A stretch of DNA of 64,000 nt. Origin: an uncultured Eubacteriales bacterium (GTDB lineage: Bacteria; Bacillota; Clostridia; Oscillospirales; CAG-272). Position numbers and translations under genes: made by a program. The stretch's first letter is position 1. Each line of letters starts with the position of its first letter. Under the pieces are notes generated by a model. The model ran no database searches. It was given only the letters and a program-made list of their open reading frames with translations, and was not told the DNA's origin. Positions 22,990 to 31,108 of this stretch are shown here, one piece after another. Location of the stretch: positions 1-64,000 of the forward strand of contig CAKSLQ010000002.1 in the NCBI GenBank assembly GCA_934467415.1, read 5' to 3'.

Positions 22990-23946
22990 TTAATCCGCAA
23001 AGGAAAACTGACGCATAGGATTGTCATAGAGGAATTTATGGACGTCCGTCTCGGAAACGCCCTCCTCCAGCAGCCGGGGGACAAACTTCTCAATGATGTA
23101 GTTGTGCCCGTACCCGCCGCCATACTGGGGCCACATCGACGCACGGCCATTGTCGCCGCCAAGCAGGATATGGTCAGCATAGCCCGCATCACACATCCCC
23201 TTGATCAGCGCGATGAGTACGCTGTCGGGCCAATACTTGGCGCGGGAGGGTCCGTCGTAGCCCAGCGTAACGCCCTGCGCCGCCATTTTCTTGTGATACT
23301 CCAGATCGGGATTGCGGTCTACATGCCCCAGGATCACGCGCCGGGGATCAACGCCGTTTTCCTTTACCAGCTCGATCACCTCAAGACCCATGGTGCCGCG
23401 CTCGGTATGGGTGGAGATGGGGGCGCCGGTGGCAAGACTTGCCATACAGGCGGCACGGAGAGCTTTCAGCTCCATCGGCCGGATGCAGTTGTAGTGGGTG
23501 GCAAACTTGATCACGCCGGCCTTCGCCTTGCTTCGCGTGATGATCGGCCCTGCATAATTGTTGATCTCAATGCCCTCGGTGACCTCCTCGGCAATCAGGC
23601 GGGCGACCTCCTCCAGCGGGTATTTATTCACCCAGTGCTCCGCGTCATAATAGATCGCGCGCTGGAAGCCGGTGCAGGCGATGATGTGCACGCCGGAAGC
23701 CGCCGATATCTCGCGCAGCATCTCGATCTGGCGGCCGCAATCGATGGGGTTCATGTCCACCATGCTCCCGCCGCCTGCCGCCTTGAAGCGCTTCATCGCA
23801 TCGATGGCGTAATCGACACGGTCGAGCCGCAGATCGCGGTCGGCCTTCTCCTCGCCGCCGCCGATGGTAATGAGATGGTCATGGTAATTGTTCAGGCCGA
23901 GTTCTTCCGGCGCGATACTTCCGAGTACGGTTTCAATATGTGCCAT
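22990..23946 (-). CDS. Phosphotriesterase-family metallohydrolase
   Basis: A 318-aa amidohydrolase-superfamily protein of the phosphotriesterase (PHP/PTE) branch. The binuclear metal ligands can be read in order: HDH at residues 22-24, the bridging Lys in GVIKFATHYN (~145), His in STHTERG (~177), His in LGHVDRNPD (~205) and Asp in LLGGDNGRA (~267). Some relatives in PTS operons hydrolyse phosphorylated sugar lactones, which would suit this operon. It starts one base after the stop of BtpA copy 1. Substrate unknown. Confidence 0.87.
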   Translation of the reverse strand: MAHIETVLGSIAPEELGLNNYHDHLITIGGGEEKADRDLRLDRVDYAIDAMKRFKAAGGGSMVDMNPIDCGRQIEMLREISAASGVHIIACTGFQRAIYYDAEHWVNKYPLEEVARLIAEEVTEGIEINNYAGPIITRSKAKAGVIKFATHYNCIRPMELKALRAACMASLATGAPISTHTERGTMGLEVIELVKENGVDPRRVILGHVDRNPDLEYHKKMAAQGVTLGYDGPSRAKYWPDSVLIALIKGMCDAGYADHILLGGDNGRASMWPQYGGGYGHNYIIEKFVPRLLEEGVSETDVHKFLYDNPMRQFSFAD

Positions 23947-23947
23947 G

Positions 23948-24760
23948 TTATTGTTCCTTTTGTTCCTTTCCGGCGCTTGCGACCAACGCCCTCACGCGCT
24001 GCGGATCGATCCGGTTTCCGGCGGCGCCGTCTTTCTTGATGCAGGTCGCAACAATGCACGCATCCGCAATTTTCAAAATGTCCGACACGGTGTCAAACGT
24101 CACCCCGGTGTTGGCAATGACCGGGAATGCCCCGACAGCATCCTTGATTTCACCGAGCTGCCGATAAGGCGCTGCCTGCCCCGCCATCACGCCGGAGATA
24201 CAGATTCCATCCACCCCGGTACTCTTTGTCACGGTTTGGGAAACCAGCGTGACGGGTCGGCGATCCAGCGAGTAGGAGAATTCCGGCATCAGATTTGTGA
24301 TGATCCTGACATGCTCTGCCCCCAGTGCGCGGCGGTATTGGATAATACCGGCGGTATCCGGGGTCAGCAGCCCGAGGTCGCCGCAATAGGTACCGCAGAC
24401 AATGCCGCGGATGAAGGCGGCGCCCGTCGCGCCGGCGATGGCCAGCGATGCAAACGGATCCCACTGCATGTCGATGCCGAAGGGGACGGTTTTCATCCCC
24501 TGTATCGCGCCGAGCACAACGGCGGTCATCGCCGCGACGGTTTCCTTCGGCATGCTTTTGGCATACGGCTTGTCATTTTCATTGCAGAATATAACGCCGT
24601 CGATCCCGCTGTTGACCAGCGCTTCATAATCCTCTCTGGCATGGTGAATGATCCGGTTCAGGCCGTGTTCTGCGGCGTACCCGGCAGAGCCGGGCAAGCT
24701 GTCCAGATGGACCATGCCTATAATCGGTTTCGGGTGGGCGAAAGCTTCCTCTAACCACAT
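23948..24760 (-). CDS. BtpA/SgcQ-family TIM-barrel protein, copy 1
   Basis: A 270-aa protein of the BtpA family. The family N-terminus is evident (WLEEAFAHPKPIIGMVHLDS). Further matches are GTYCGDLGLLTPDT near residue 135, CISGVMAGQAAP near 193 and NTGVTFDTV near 222. ATG 24760 follows GAGG. Its stop is followed at once by the phosphotriesterase-family gene, so the two are coupled. The fold suggests a lyase or epimerase-type barrel acting on a phosphorylated intermediate, but that is inference. Confidence 0.86.
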   Translation of the reverse strand: MWLEEAFAHPKPIIGMVHLDSLPGSAGYAAEHGLNRIIHHAREDYEALVNSGIDGVIFCNENDKPYAKSMPKETVAAMTAVVLGAIQGMKTVPFGIDMQWDPFASLAIAGATGAAFIRGIVCGTYCGDLGLLTPDTAGIIQYRRALGAEHVRIITNLMPEFSYSLDRRPVTLVSQTVTKSTGVDGICISGVMAGQAAPYRQLGEIKDAVGAFPVIANTGVTFDTVSDILKIADACIVATCIKKDGAAGNRIDPQRVRALVASAGKEQKEQ

Positions 24761-24852
24761 AGTGTGCACCTCTATATTTACATAAATATTGTGCAAATGT
24801 ATTGCTTACCCATTGCCCACCCCGGCCCATGGGATGGGCACCAATGTTTTAC

Positions 24853-25131
24853 TTACTGCGCGATTTCCTTTTCAACAATGGACTTCTTCAGCCCCTCGAC
24901 ATCAACAAAGTTGGTGACGGTGATCACCTTCATGTTCTCGCGGGCGGGCAGCGAGGCGGCGAGTGCCGGCGTTGTGACCACCACATCCGGCTTTTTACTG
25001 CCGAAGCCGCCAAGGTCGCAATGCTCGACCTGCGCCTCGATCCCAAGCGCCTTGAACGCTTTTTCCACCGTCATACGAAGGATCAGACTTGATCCCATAC
25101 CATTGATACAAACGCATAAAACTTTTATCAT
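24853..25131 (-). CDS. PTS EIIB component, ascorbate type
   Basis: A 92-aa EIIB of the lactose/ascorbate fold. The phospho-cysteine is Cys8 in VCINGMGSS, matching the C-x-N-G-M-G-S-S pattern of UlaB. ATG 25131 is preferred to 25137 because the AGGAG site is too close to the earlier ATG. It lies between the DeoR regulator gene and BtpA copy 1 and works with the EIIC encoded at 26069. Confidence 0.92.
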   Translation of the reverse strand: MIKVLCVCINGMGSSLILRMTVEKAFKALGIEAQVEHCDLGGFGSKKPDVVVTTPALAASLPARENMKVITVTNFVDVEGLKKSIVEKEIAQ

Positions 25132-25182
25132 GTTCATGCTCCTTCCGCTTCGGGCAACCCCGCGGGGCGCCCCGAGCGCCTG

Positions 25183-25953
25183 TTATTTATCGTCAACAAT
25201 AATGACTTCGACGCCGGCATTCTCAAAATTACGGCGATCCTCGTCGCTGATACCGCTGTCGGTGATGATCTTGTTTGCGGCGTCCACGGGACACACGGAC
25301 GCATAACGGGCAAGTCCGATCTTCCTCGAATCGGCAACCACGATCACCTCCAGCGCGCGCTCTATCAGCACCCGCTTGACCAGCGCGTCCTGCATATTGA
25401 ACACGGTGTAGCCGTGGTCAAAGGAAATTCCGGCAACGCCGATAAATACTTTGTCCAACACATACTCCTGCAGCATATTCGTGGCTGCGTGCCCGTTGAG
25501 AGACATATCCTTGGGGGAAAGCTCACCGCCTGTACAGATCAGGTGAACGCCCCGGGCTGTGGACAGCTCATTGATGACGGGAATCGATGCGGTTATCACC
25601 GTCAGATCCGGGATGTCGCGTACATACTTTGCAACCTCGATCGCCGTTGTGCCAATATCAATGCCGATGCTGTCGCCGGGCGTGACAAGTGCGGCCGCAC
25701 GCTGTCCCAGCAGCGACTTTACCTCGCTCTCTTCGCCCTGACGGGTAAGGAATTCGGACTCATGGCCCACCTTTTCATTGAACACCGCGCCGCCATAGCT
25801 TCGGGTGATCAGGCCCTTGCGTTCCAGCGCTGCAAGATCCCGCCGAATGGTCATATCGGTGGTGTTAAATTGTCCGGCAAGCTCATGGACCGAGACAACC
25901 TTATCAATCTTCAGCTTTTCGATGATCTGATTCTGACGTTCTACTGCAATCAT
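25183..25953 (-). CDS. DeoR/GlpR-family regulator of the PTS operon
   Basis: A 256-aa repressor. The N-terminal winged helix is typical (RQNQIIEKLKIDKVVSVHEL and TTDMTIRRDLAALERKGLI, residues ~6-50), and the C-terminal DeoR sensor domain has IGIDIGTTAIEVAKYV and the FIGVAGISFDHGYT segment that binds a phosphorylated sugar-like effector. It lies inside the operon between the EIIC and EIIB genes. Repeated GTTCG-type boxes upstream of the first gene (28367-28487) resemble GlpR/DeoR operators and are its likely targets. Confidence 0.92.
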   Translation of the reverse strand: MIAVERQNQIIEKLKIDKVVSVHELAGQFNTTDMTIRRDLAALERKGLITRSYGGAVFNEKVGHESEFLTRQGEESEVKSLLGQRAAALVTPGDSIGIDIGTTAIEVAKYVRDIPDLTVITASIPVINELSTARGVHLICTGGELSPKDMSLNGHAATNMLQEYVLDKVFIGVAGISFDHGYTVFNMQDALVKRVLIERALEVIVVADSRKIGLARYASVCPVDAANKIITDSGISDEDRRNFENAGVEVIIVDDK

Positions 25954-26068
25954 AGTTCAACATCCCTTTTGCTTTTTTTGTTTTTGGCCGGAAAGCCATT
26001 GCTTTTTGACTTTCCGGCCGATCTGCACGGCCTTTGTCACGCAAACGAGCGTGCTGCTTCATCAAGCG

Positions 26069-27472
26069 TTAAGCCGCGCTTTTTTCTTTCTTTGGCTTGA
26101 GCAGGAAGATCGCAACACCGAAGGCAACGATCAGGATGGGCAGGAATACCCAGATGTTTCTGATCAAGCTCATCAGTCCGGCGATACCGAGCCAGATCGA
26201 GCCGAAGTCGGTATTTCCGTAAGTCGCGCCAAGCTCCGCCAGGCCGGACATCTGCGTGAAGAACACGCCGCCGAGAATCTGGATCAGGCCGACGGCGATG
26301 CCCGAAATGAAGGCAGCCTTTTTCCCGCCGTACTTATAGCCGAATACACCGGCGATGCCCCCGTCGAAGAAGGTAGCGATAATGCCGGGGATCATCATGA
26401 TGGGCGAGCGCACCAGCAGAAGCACCGCAAAGCCCAAAAACTCACCGATGAATGCGCCGATAAAGCCCAGAACGGAGGACATGGGGGCCAGGGGGAAGAA
26501 CACAGGCATGTCCAGGCCGGGGATAGAATCGGGGATCAGCTTATCGGAGATGCCCTTAAATGCGGGCACCAGCTCGGCGATCATCATGCGAACGCCGGTG
26601 AGCAGAACCACGATACCGACGGTGAAGCTGGCGCCCAGCTCCAGCGTGTACACCACCCAGTTTCCGGTGATGTTTACAAGCTGCTGCTGCTCCACGATAT
26701 AATCCTTGCCGGCGATCAGCGCGATGCCGCCGAGAATCAGCGTCATCAAAAGACAGGTCACAACCGTGGAGTCATTAAAGATGGTCGCGATCCCCTTGAA
26801 GTTGACGGTATCCTCATCCTCATTATGAATCTTGGGGTTGGTGGTCTTATTGTAGCGACCCATCAGCTTGCCGATCCATGTACTAAACACCGCGGAGGTT
26901 CCGCTGATGTGGCCCAGTGTAAAATCGTTTCCGACAAAGGGCTTGGCATAGCGGTGTACCCAGGCAGGCATAACCGTCCAATACATACCGCAGAAGAGGC
27001 TGGCAGCGAGAATCAGGGTCACGCCTTCCACCTTGAAGAACCAGTTAAAGATCCATACCACAAGCGTGGAGAAGGCCAGCATCGTATGTCCGCTCAGGAA
27101 CACGTATTTCAGCGGCGTGAACCGGGCAAACACAAGATTGAACAGGAAGCCGACCAGCATCACAATGGGAATTACGCTGAGCACCGATTCGATCAGGTTG
27201 TTGTTGATGGCCGCCATACCGGCATAGTTTTCAGTGACAACGCCGGTAATGTGAAACGCTTCTTTCAAAATGTTCATGATGGGGCGATAGGCGGCCTGAA
27301 GCAGCGTAGAACCCTGTTTCAGGATCATAACACCGACGATCGCTTTGATCACGCCTTTGATGACATCGCCCGCGCCTTTTTTCTGGATGAGCAAGCCGAT
27401 CAGGACGATCACGCCCATAATCAACTCAAATTGACCCATAAAAATCTTAAAGCCATTTAGCAATGTTCCCAT
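26069..27472 (-). CDS. PTS EIIC component, ascorbate (UlaA/SgaT) type
   Basis: A 467-aa membrane permease of the UlaA/SgaT family, with about ten or eleven helices. It carries the substrate across the membrane while EIIB phosphorylates it. The N-terminal GFKIFMGQFELIMGVIVLIG, the NNNLIESVL segment and the DMPVFFPLAP loop fit the family. Ascorbate itself need not be the substrate, because the enzymes in this operon differ from the ula set. It is the second gene of the operon, downstream of the creatininase-family gene. Confidence 0.92.
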   Translation of the reverse strand: MGTLLNGFKIFMGQFELIMGVIVLIGLLIQKKGAGDVIKGVIKAIVGVMILKQGSTLLQAAYRPIMNILKEAFHITGVVTENYAGMAAINNNLIESVLSVIPIVMLVGFLFNLVFARFTPLKYVFLSGHTMLAFSTLVVWIFNWFFKVEGVTLILAASLFCGMYWTVMPAWVHRYAKPFVGNDFTLGHISGTSAVFSTWIGKLMGRYNKTTNPKIHNEDEDTVNFKGIATIFNDSTVVTCLLMTLILGGIALIAGKDYIVEQQQLVNITGNWVVYTLELGASFTVGIVVLLTGVRMMIAELVPAFKGISDKLIPDSIPGLDMPVFFPLAPMSSVLGFIGAFIGEFLGFAVLLLVRSPIMMIPGIIATFFDGGIAGVFGYKYGGKKAAFISGIAVGLIQILGGVFFTQMSGLAELGATYGNTDFGSIWLGIAGLMSLIRNIWVFLPILIVAFGVAIFLLKPKKEKSAA

Positions 27473-27532
27473 GAATTATACCTCCAAAACCGAATTTTGT
27501 CAACAGGCGCCCTGTCCGCGGCGCCCGCAGCA

Positions 27533-28267
27533 TCAGATAGCGATATGCTCGTTAATTAGCTTCGTGAGATCATCCAACCAGCGGTCCAAGAACAGCTTTC
27601 CCTTTTCCGCCGTCGCCTTTGTGGCATCGCCGAACAGGCCGGACTCGGAATACTCTTTCCAATGAACAGGGCGCAGCTCGTACTGCGGCTTTACTTCCGG
27701 CTCTTCACAAACAGCTTTGTCCATTTGTACAAGCTCCGGTGCGATGTGGAGCATGAGTGAGGTCTCCAGCTCTGCCGCATGGAAGGTCTTTCCGTTCCAA
27801 AGCCCGGTCTGCATAAACTCTTCATTGTACTTGCTGACATTGATATAGCCGAGATACCATACATTGCGGAAGTCAAACTCATCCATCAATTCCCGGGCTG
27901 CCTCGCGGCTGGGCTGCATGTTGCCGTAATGGCCGGAAAACAGAATAATCTGCTTTGCGCCTTGCTGCTCCAGACTGATCACGATATCCTTGACCACCTC
28001 AATGAATGTGCTTTGGCGAAGCGAGATCGTTCCCGGAAACCCTTTTGCCGACCATACCTGTCCGTATGGCAGCGTCGGCAATACCACGCTGTCGGTGCGC
28101 CTGGCAAGCTCGAGACAAACATAATCGCTCACCACGGTATCTGTCCCGGTCGCCATGTGATAGCCGTGCTGCTCGGTCGATCCGAGCGGCAGGATCACGG
28201 TTTTCGCCTCTGCCAGCCGCCGCTGCGCCTCCGGCCACATCATTTTTGATAAAAGATACTCCTTCAT
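27533..28267 (-). CDS. Creatininase-family amidohydrolase
   Basis: A 244-aa metal-dependent hydrolase of the creatininase fold (relatives open cyclic amides or hydrolyse formamides, and one trims mycofactocin peptide). The metal ligands are in place: Glu32, His34 and Asp43 in GSTEQHGYHMATGTD, His in FSGHYGN near residue 128, and the Glu of HAAELETS near 182. ATG 28267 follows a GGGGGAG ribosome site. It is the first gene of the PTS operon, right after the promoter and the GTTCG boxes, so its reaction is probably central to the pathway. Confidence 0.9.
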   Translation of the reverse strand: MKEYLLSKMMWPEAQRRLAEAKTVILPLGSTEQHGYHMATGTDTVVSDYVCLELARRTDSVVLPTLPYGQVWSAKGFPGTISLRQSTFIEVVKDIVISLEQQGAKQIILFSGHYGNMQPSREAARELMDEFDFRNVWYLGYINVSKYNEEFMQTGLWNGKTFHAAELETSLMLHIAPELVQMDKAVCEEPEVKPQYELRPVHWKEYSESGLFGDATKATAEKGKLFLDRWLDDLTKLINEHIAI

Positions 28268-28366
28268 GTTCTCCCCCTTTCTTTCGTTTTCCGCCATGCC
28301 CCCAAAGCCGATTCCACCCCCTCTCCCGCTTTGCGGCGCATGGATAGTGTGCGATTGCACACCGTT

Positions 28367-28487
28367 TTTGTTCTATTCGATTTTAGTATAGCAGTACATT
28401 TGTCTGTTGTCAACACATTTGTTCGTTTTTATTTTATTTTTGTTCTATTTTTGTTCATTTCGATGTTCGTTTTTTACATTTCGAACA
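28367..28487 (-). promoter_or_regulatory. Promoter and DeoR-type operator cluster of the PTS operon
   Basis: On the minus strand TTGACA (28413-28408), 17-bp spacer, TATACT (28390-28385). Around it, on the plus strand, are repeated TGTTC-type boxes: TTGTTCTATTCG near 28369, TTGTTCG near 28418, TTGTTC near 28440 and 28451, and the pair TGTTCG (28464-28469) and CGAACA (28482-28487) in inverted orientation. The boxes resemble GlpR/DeoR operator half-sites. The remainder of 28268-28752 holds no gene that I can support. Confidence 0.75.
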
Positions 28488-28565
28488 ATCGTCGCTGTTT
28501 TACGACGGTTTCGGAAGCCCGACCCCGTCTTTTTTTTCGCAGGCTTTTCTTGCTGCACCAAACAG

Positions 28566-28590
28566 AAAAGCCGCCCGCGGGCGGCTCTTC
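28566..28590 (-). terminator. Terminator of the epimerase/S66 peptidase operon
   Basis: The palindrome GCCGCCCGCGGGCGGC (28570-28585) is followed on the minus strand by TTTTCTG. It lies beyond the stop of the S66 peptidase gene. Confidence 0.75.
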
Positions 28591-28752
28591 TTCATTTGGT
28601 GCGTTTGCTCCGTTATAAAGCACTTGCTTGTGTGCAGGTGTTTTTATTGCAAGCGCCGGGTCGGCCAAACGCACGTCATCGGTAAGCGCCGCCGGTTCTT
28701 GTTCCGTCATCGGCTCTGCCGAGAGTCGATGCATACAGATTTTTCTTCTCCC

Positions 28753-29778
28753 TCATGCAAATACGATCCGCTGCGCGTCGGCATCCACCGTGGCGTGCAC
28801 GCCGAGCGGGAGGATGCAGCGCGGCTGCGCGTGCCCGACGGACAGGTTGCAGACAATGGGCAGTTCCCGGTCGGGGATGACCTCGAGCAGCGCCTCTTTA
28901 TAGGCTGCGTGGTGAGCGTCGTCCATCGGCTTGCCGACGAGCACGCCGGAAACCGCCTCAAACACGCCGGCATCGCGCAGATATTCCAGCGCACGGCGGT
29001 ATTTTTCGGGCGACGGTTTTTCTTCCGAGGATTCGAGCAGCAGAATCTTGCCGCGCCACTCTGCGGCGGAAGGAAACAGGCCGTACCGACGGATCACGCC
29101 CGGCATGTCCGCATAACGCGTGCCGTCAAACATGTCAAACATCGTGTCGATGCAGCCGCCGAGAATCTCCCCTTCAAAGCGGGCGCTTCCGCGCAGCAGT
29201 TCAAACCCGCCGTTTTTGTACGCGGGCATGTCAGCGCCGACCTGCCCCGCGCCGAAATCCTTGCGCGTCTCGTACCAGGTGTCACTCGGCGTGACCGCGG
29301 CGATACGCCCGGTGCGGATCAGCTCCTCGAAATACCGCCGCGTATAGGGCAGCATGTCCGCGCCGAGCTCGCAGATGTCCGGCAGGAACGCCTGTCCGTA
29401 AAAGGTGGGCAGGCCGACCTTGTGCAGCATGAAATGGTTGACCGTGGTGTCGGAAAAGCCGAGAAAGATTTTGTCGGTCACGGCTTTTTGCAGTGCGCCG
29501 TCCCCAAACAGAAACGGCGCCAGTCTGTAGGTATCGTCGCCGCCGATGGCGCAGAGGATCATGTCGATTTCGGGGTCGCGGAAGGCGGCGAGCAGATCCG
29601 CCGCCCGCGCCTCGGGATGCGCCCGCAGATAGGCCATGCCCATCCTTGCGTGCGGCATATATTTGACGGAAAGCCCGAGCGCGCGCAGGCGTTCTTCGCC
29701 GATCGGCAGCTCGTGCGCAGCAAAGGCTTCGCCGAGCACACCGCTCGACAGGCTGACAATGCCGACCGTTTTAACCAT
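28753..29778 (-). CDS. S66-family peptidase (LD-carboxypeptidase/MccF-like)
   Basis: A 341-aa serine peptidase of family S66, whose members either trim the D-Ala of murein tetrapeptides (LdcA) or cleave microcin C-type nucleotide-peptides (MccF). The nucleophile serine lies in FLGFSDTTVNH near residue 109, the catalytic Glu is probably in LLLESSEEKPS near 248, and the His is in SVGHAQPRCIL near 316. The N-terminus has the family TVGIVSLSSGV. The insertions look closer to the MccF side, but this is not decisive. It starts 31 bases after the epimerase gene. Confidence 0.85.
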   Translation of the reverse strand: MVKTVGIVSLSSGVLGEAFAAHELPIGEERLRALGLSVKYMPHARMGMAYLRAHPEARAADLLAAFRDPEIDMILCAIGGDDTYRLAPFLFGDGALQKAVTDKIFLGFSDTTVNHFMLHKVGLPTFYGQAFLPDICELGADMLPYTRRYFEELIRTGRIAAVTPSDTWYETRKDFGAGQVGADMPAYKNGGFELLRGSARFEGEILGGCIDTMFDMFDGTRYADMPGVIRRYGLFPSAAEWRGKILLLESSEEKPSPEKYRRALEYLRDAGVFEAVSGVLVGKPMDDAHHAAYKEALLEVIPDRELPIVCNLSVGHAQPRCILPLGVHATVDADAQRIVFA

Positions 29779-29808
29779 GGAAAATTCCTCCTGTGTTTTT
29801 CTGACGGG

Positions 29809-30834
29809 CTACCGCTTCTTTTTCGGCGCAAGGCGATCGTGCCGCTCCTGCCGTAAGAGCCAATCGGTCATATCGCGCAGGGTCTCCTCGATGGGACGCG
29901 CACGGTAAAAGAAGCGCTCCGACGCCTTTTTGTGGCTGAACTGCCCGTTTGAGCCGAGTACGGCGACCGCATACGGCGTAAAGAACAGCGGTTTTTTCTC
30001 CCGGATGCACTTTTTCTCGTAAAAGAATGCGGCAAGCCGCGCCAATCCGAGCGGCAGGCAGATGGGGCGGCGGCGCAATCCGGCCGCCTTGCCGATGATA
30101 CCGAGCATTTCCCCGATCGTGATATACCGTCCGGACAGGATATAGCCCTCTCCGGGCTTTCCGCCGTCGGCGCAGGCGAGAATCCCGCCGGCCACGTCCC
30201 GCACGTCCGCAAAATCATATCCGCCGCGAACGGCAAAAGGCAGCTTTCCCCGCAAAAAGGCTTTTGCCATCGCCGTGAAGCTCCCGCCGCGAAAATCTTC
30301 GGGTCCGATGAGCCCGGATGGAAACACCACCGAGGCGTTCAGCCCGTTTGCCGCCGCATCCAGGACCATCTTGGCGGCGGCCGCCTTGCTCTTGGCATAC
30401 GCGCCGTCAACAAGGTCCTCGGAAAATGTGCAGTCTTCCGTAATGGTCTGCCCCTTCGGCTTTTTCGGTATTGCATGAACCGAGCTGACATAGACAAGCC
30501 TGCCGACATTGCATTCCGCACATTTGCGAATGATGTTGCCGGTCCCCTGCACATTCACCGCACGCAGCATCGGCCCCGGGTCGGAGGCGACGGTGATGAC
30601 GCCTGCGCAATGGATCACGCAGGTGTGCTTTCCCGCGCCGTCAAAGAGCGCCGCGAGCGATCCTTCATCGAGAACATCGCCGAAAACAGGCTGAACACCC
30701 GGGGGAAGCAGCTTCGCATACGGGTCATCGGGCAGAATCAGCGCCCGTGCCGACGCACCGCATACAGCCGGTTCCCGCAGGACAGCCCTGCCGAGAAACC
30801 CGGTTGCACCCGTCACAAGATACCTGTCATACAT
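29809..30834 (-). CDS. NAD(P)-dependent epimerase/dehydratase family protein
   Basis: A 341-aa extended short-chain dehydrogenase. The Rossmann loop TGATGFLGRAV is at residues 8-18, with VIHCAGVI near 70, the SSVHA serine near 116 and the YAKSK active pair near 143. The family includes nucleotide-sugar epimerases, 3-beta-hydroxysteroid dehydrogenases and dihydroflavonol reductases; the C-terminal part does not settle which. GGAGG precedes ATG 30834. It is the first gene of a two-gene operon with the S66 peptidase, from a promoter at 31002-30974. Confidence 0.82.
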   Translation of the reverse strand: MYDRYLVTGATGFLGRAVLREPAVCGASARALILPDDPYAKLLPPGVQPVFGDVLDEGSLAALFDGAGKHTCVIHCAGVITVASDPGPMLRAVNVQGTGNIIRKCAECNVGRLVYVSSVHAIPKKPKGQTITEDCTFSEDLVDGAYAKSKAAAAKMVLDAAANGLNASVVFPSGLIGPEDFRGGSFTAMAKAFLRGKLPFAVRGGYDFADVRDVAGGILACADGGKPGEGYILSGRYITIGEMLGIIGKAAGLRRRPICLPLGLARLAAFFYEKKCIREKKPLFFTPYAVAVLGSNGQFSHKKASERFFYRARPIEETLRDMTDWLLRQERHDRLAPKKKR

Positions 30835-30973
30835 GCGAATCCCTCCTTCAAAGCCCGTTCGGAAGCCGCGCTGCATTCTGTTCTTCAAGCCTGTTTTGCG
30901 CAAACGGCGCGGACGCGTCTTCGCGGGGGCATCGCCGCGCCGTTTTGATACGCCCGCGCCCTCTCCTGCTTCT

Positions 30974-31002
30974 ATTATAGCATACGCCGCACGGATGCAC
31001 AA
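30974..31002 (-). promoter_or_regulatory. Promoter of the epimerase/S66 peptidase operon
   Basis: On the minus strand TTGTGC (31002-30997), 17-bp spacer, TATAAT (30979-30974). Confidence 0.72.
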
Positions 31003-31066
31003 GGCCTTCCGCCGTTCCCCGCAGGGCGTGCGGCGGTGCGCGCCGCCGCTTTCCGCATTCTGCGCG

Positions 31067-31098
31067 AAAAAGCCGCACGGCGTACCGTGCGGCTTTTG
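31067..31098 (-). terminator. Terminator of the nfnAB operon
   Basis: A 14-bp stem (31067-31080 with 31085-31098) with loop CGTA ends in five T residues on the minus strand. It follows the NfnB stop. Confidence 0.9.
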
Positions 31099-31108
31099 CT
31101 GTGTAAGC

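Noticed and set aside
28474..28734. An 86-codon minus-strand frame between the PTS promoter region and the S66 gene
   Set aside because: It runs through the terminator palindrome and the operator-like boxes, and has no ribosome site or domain.
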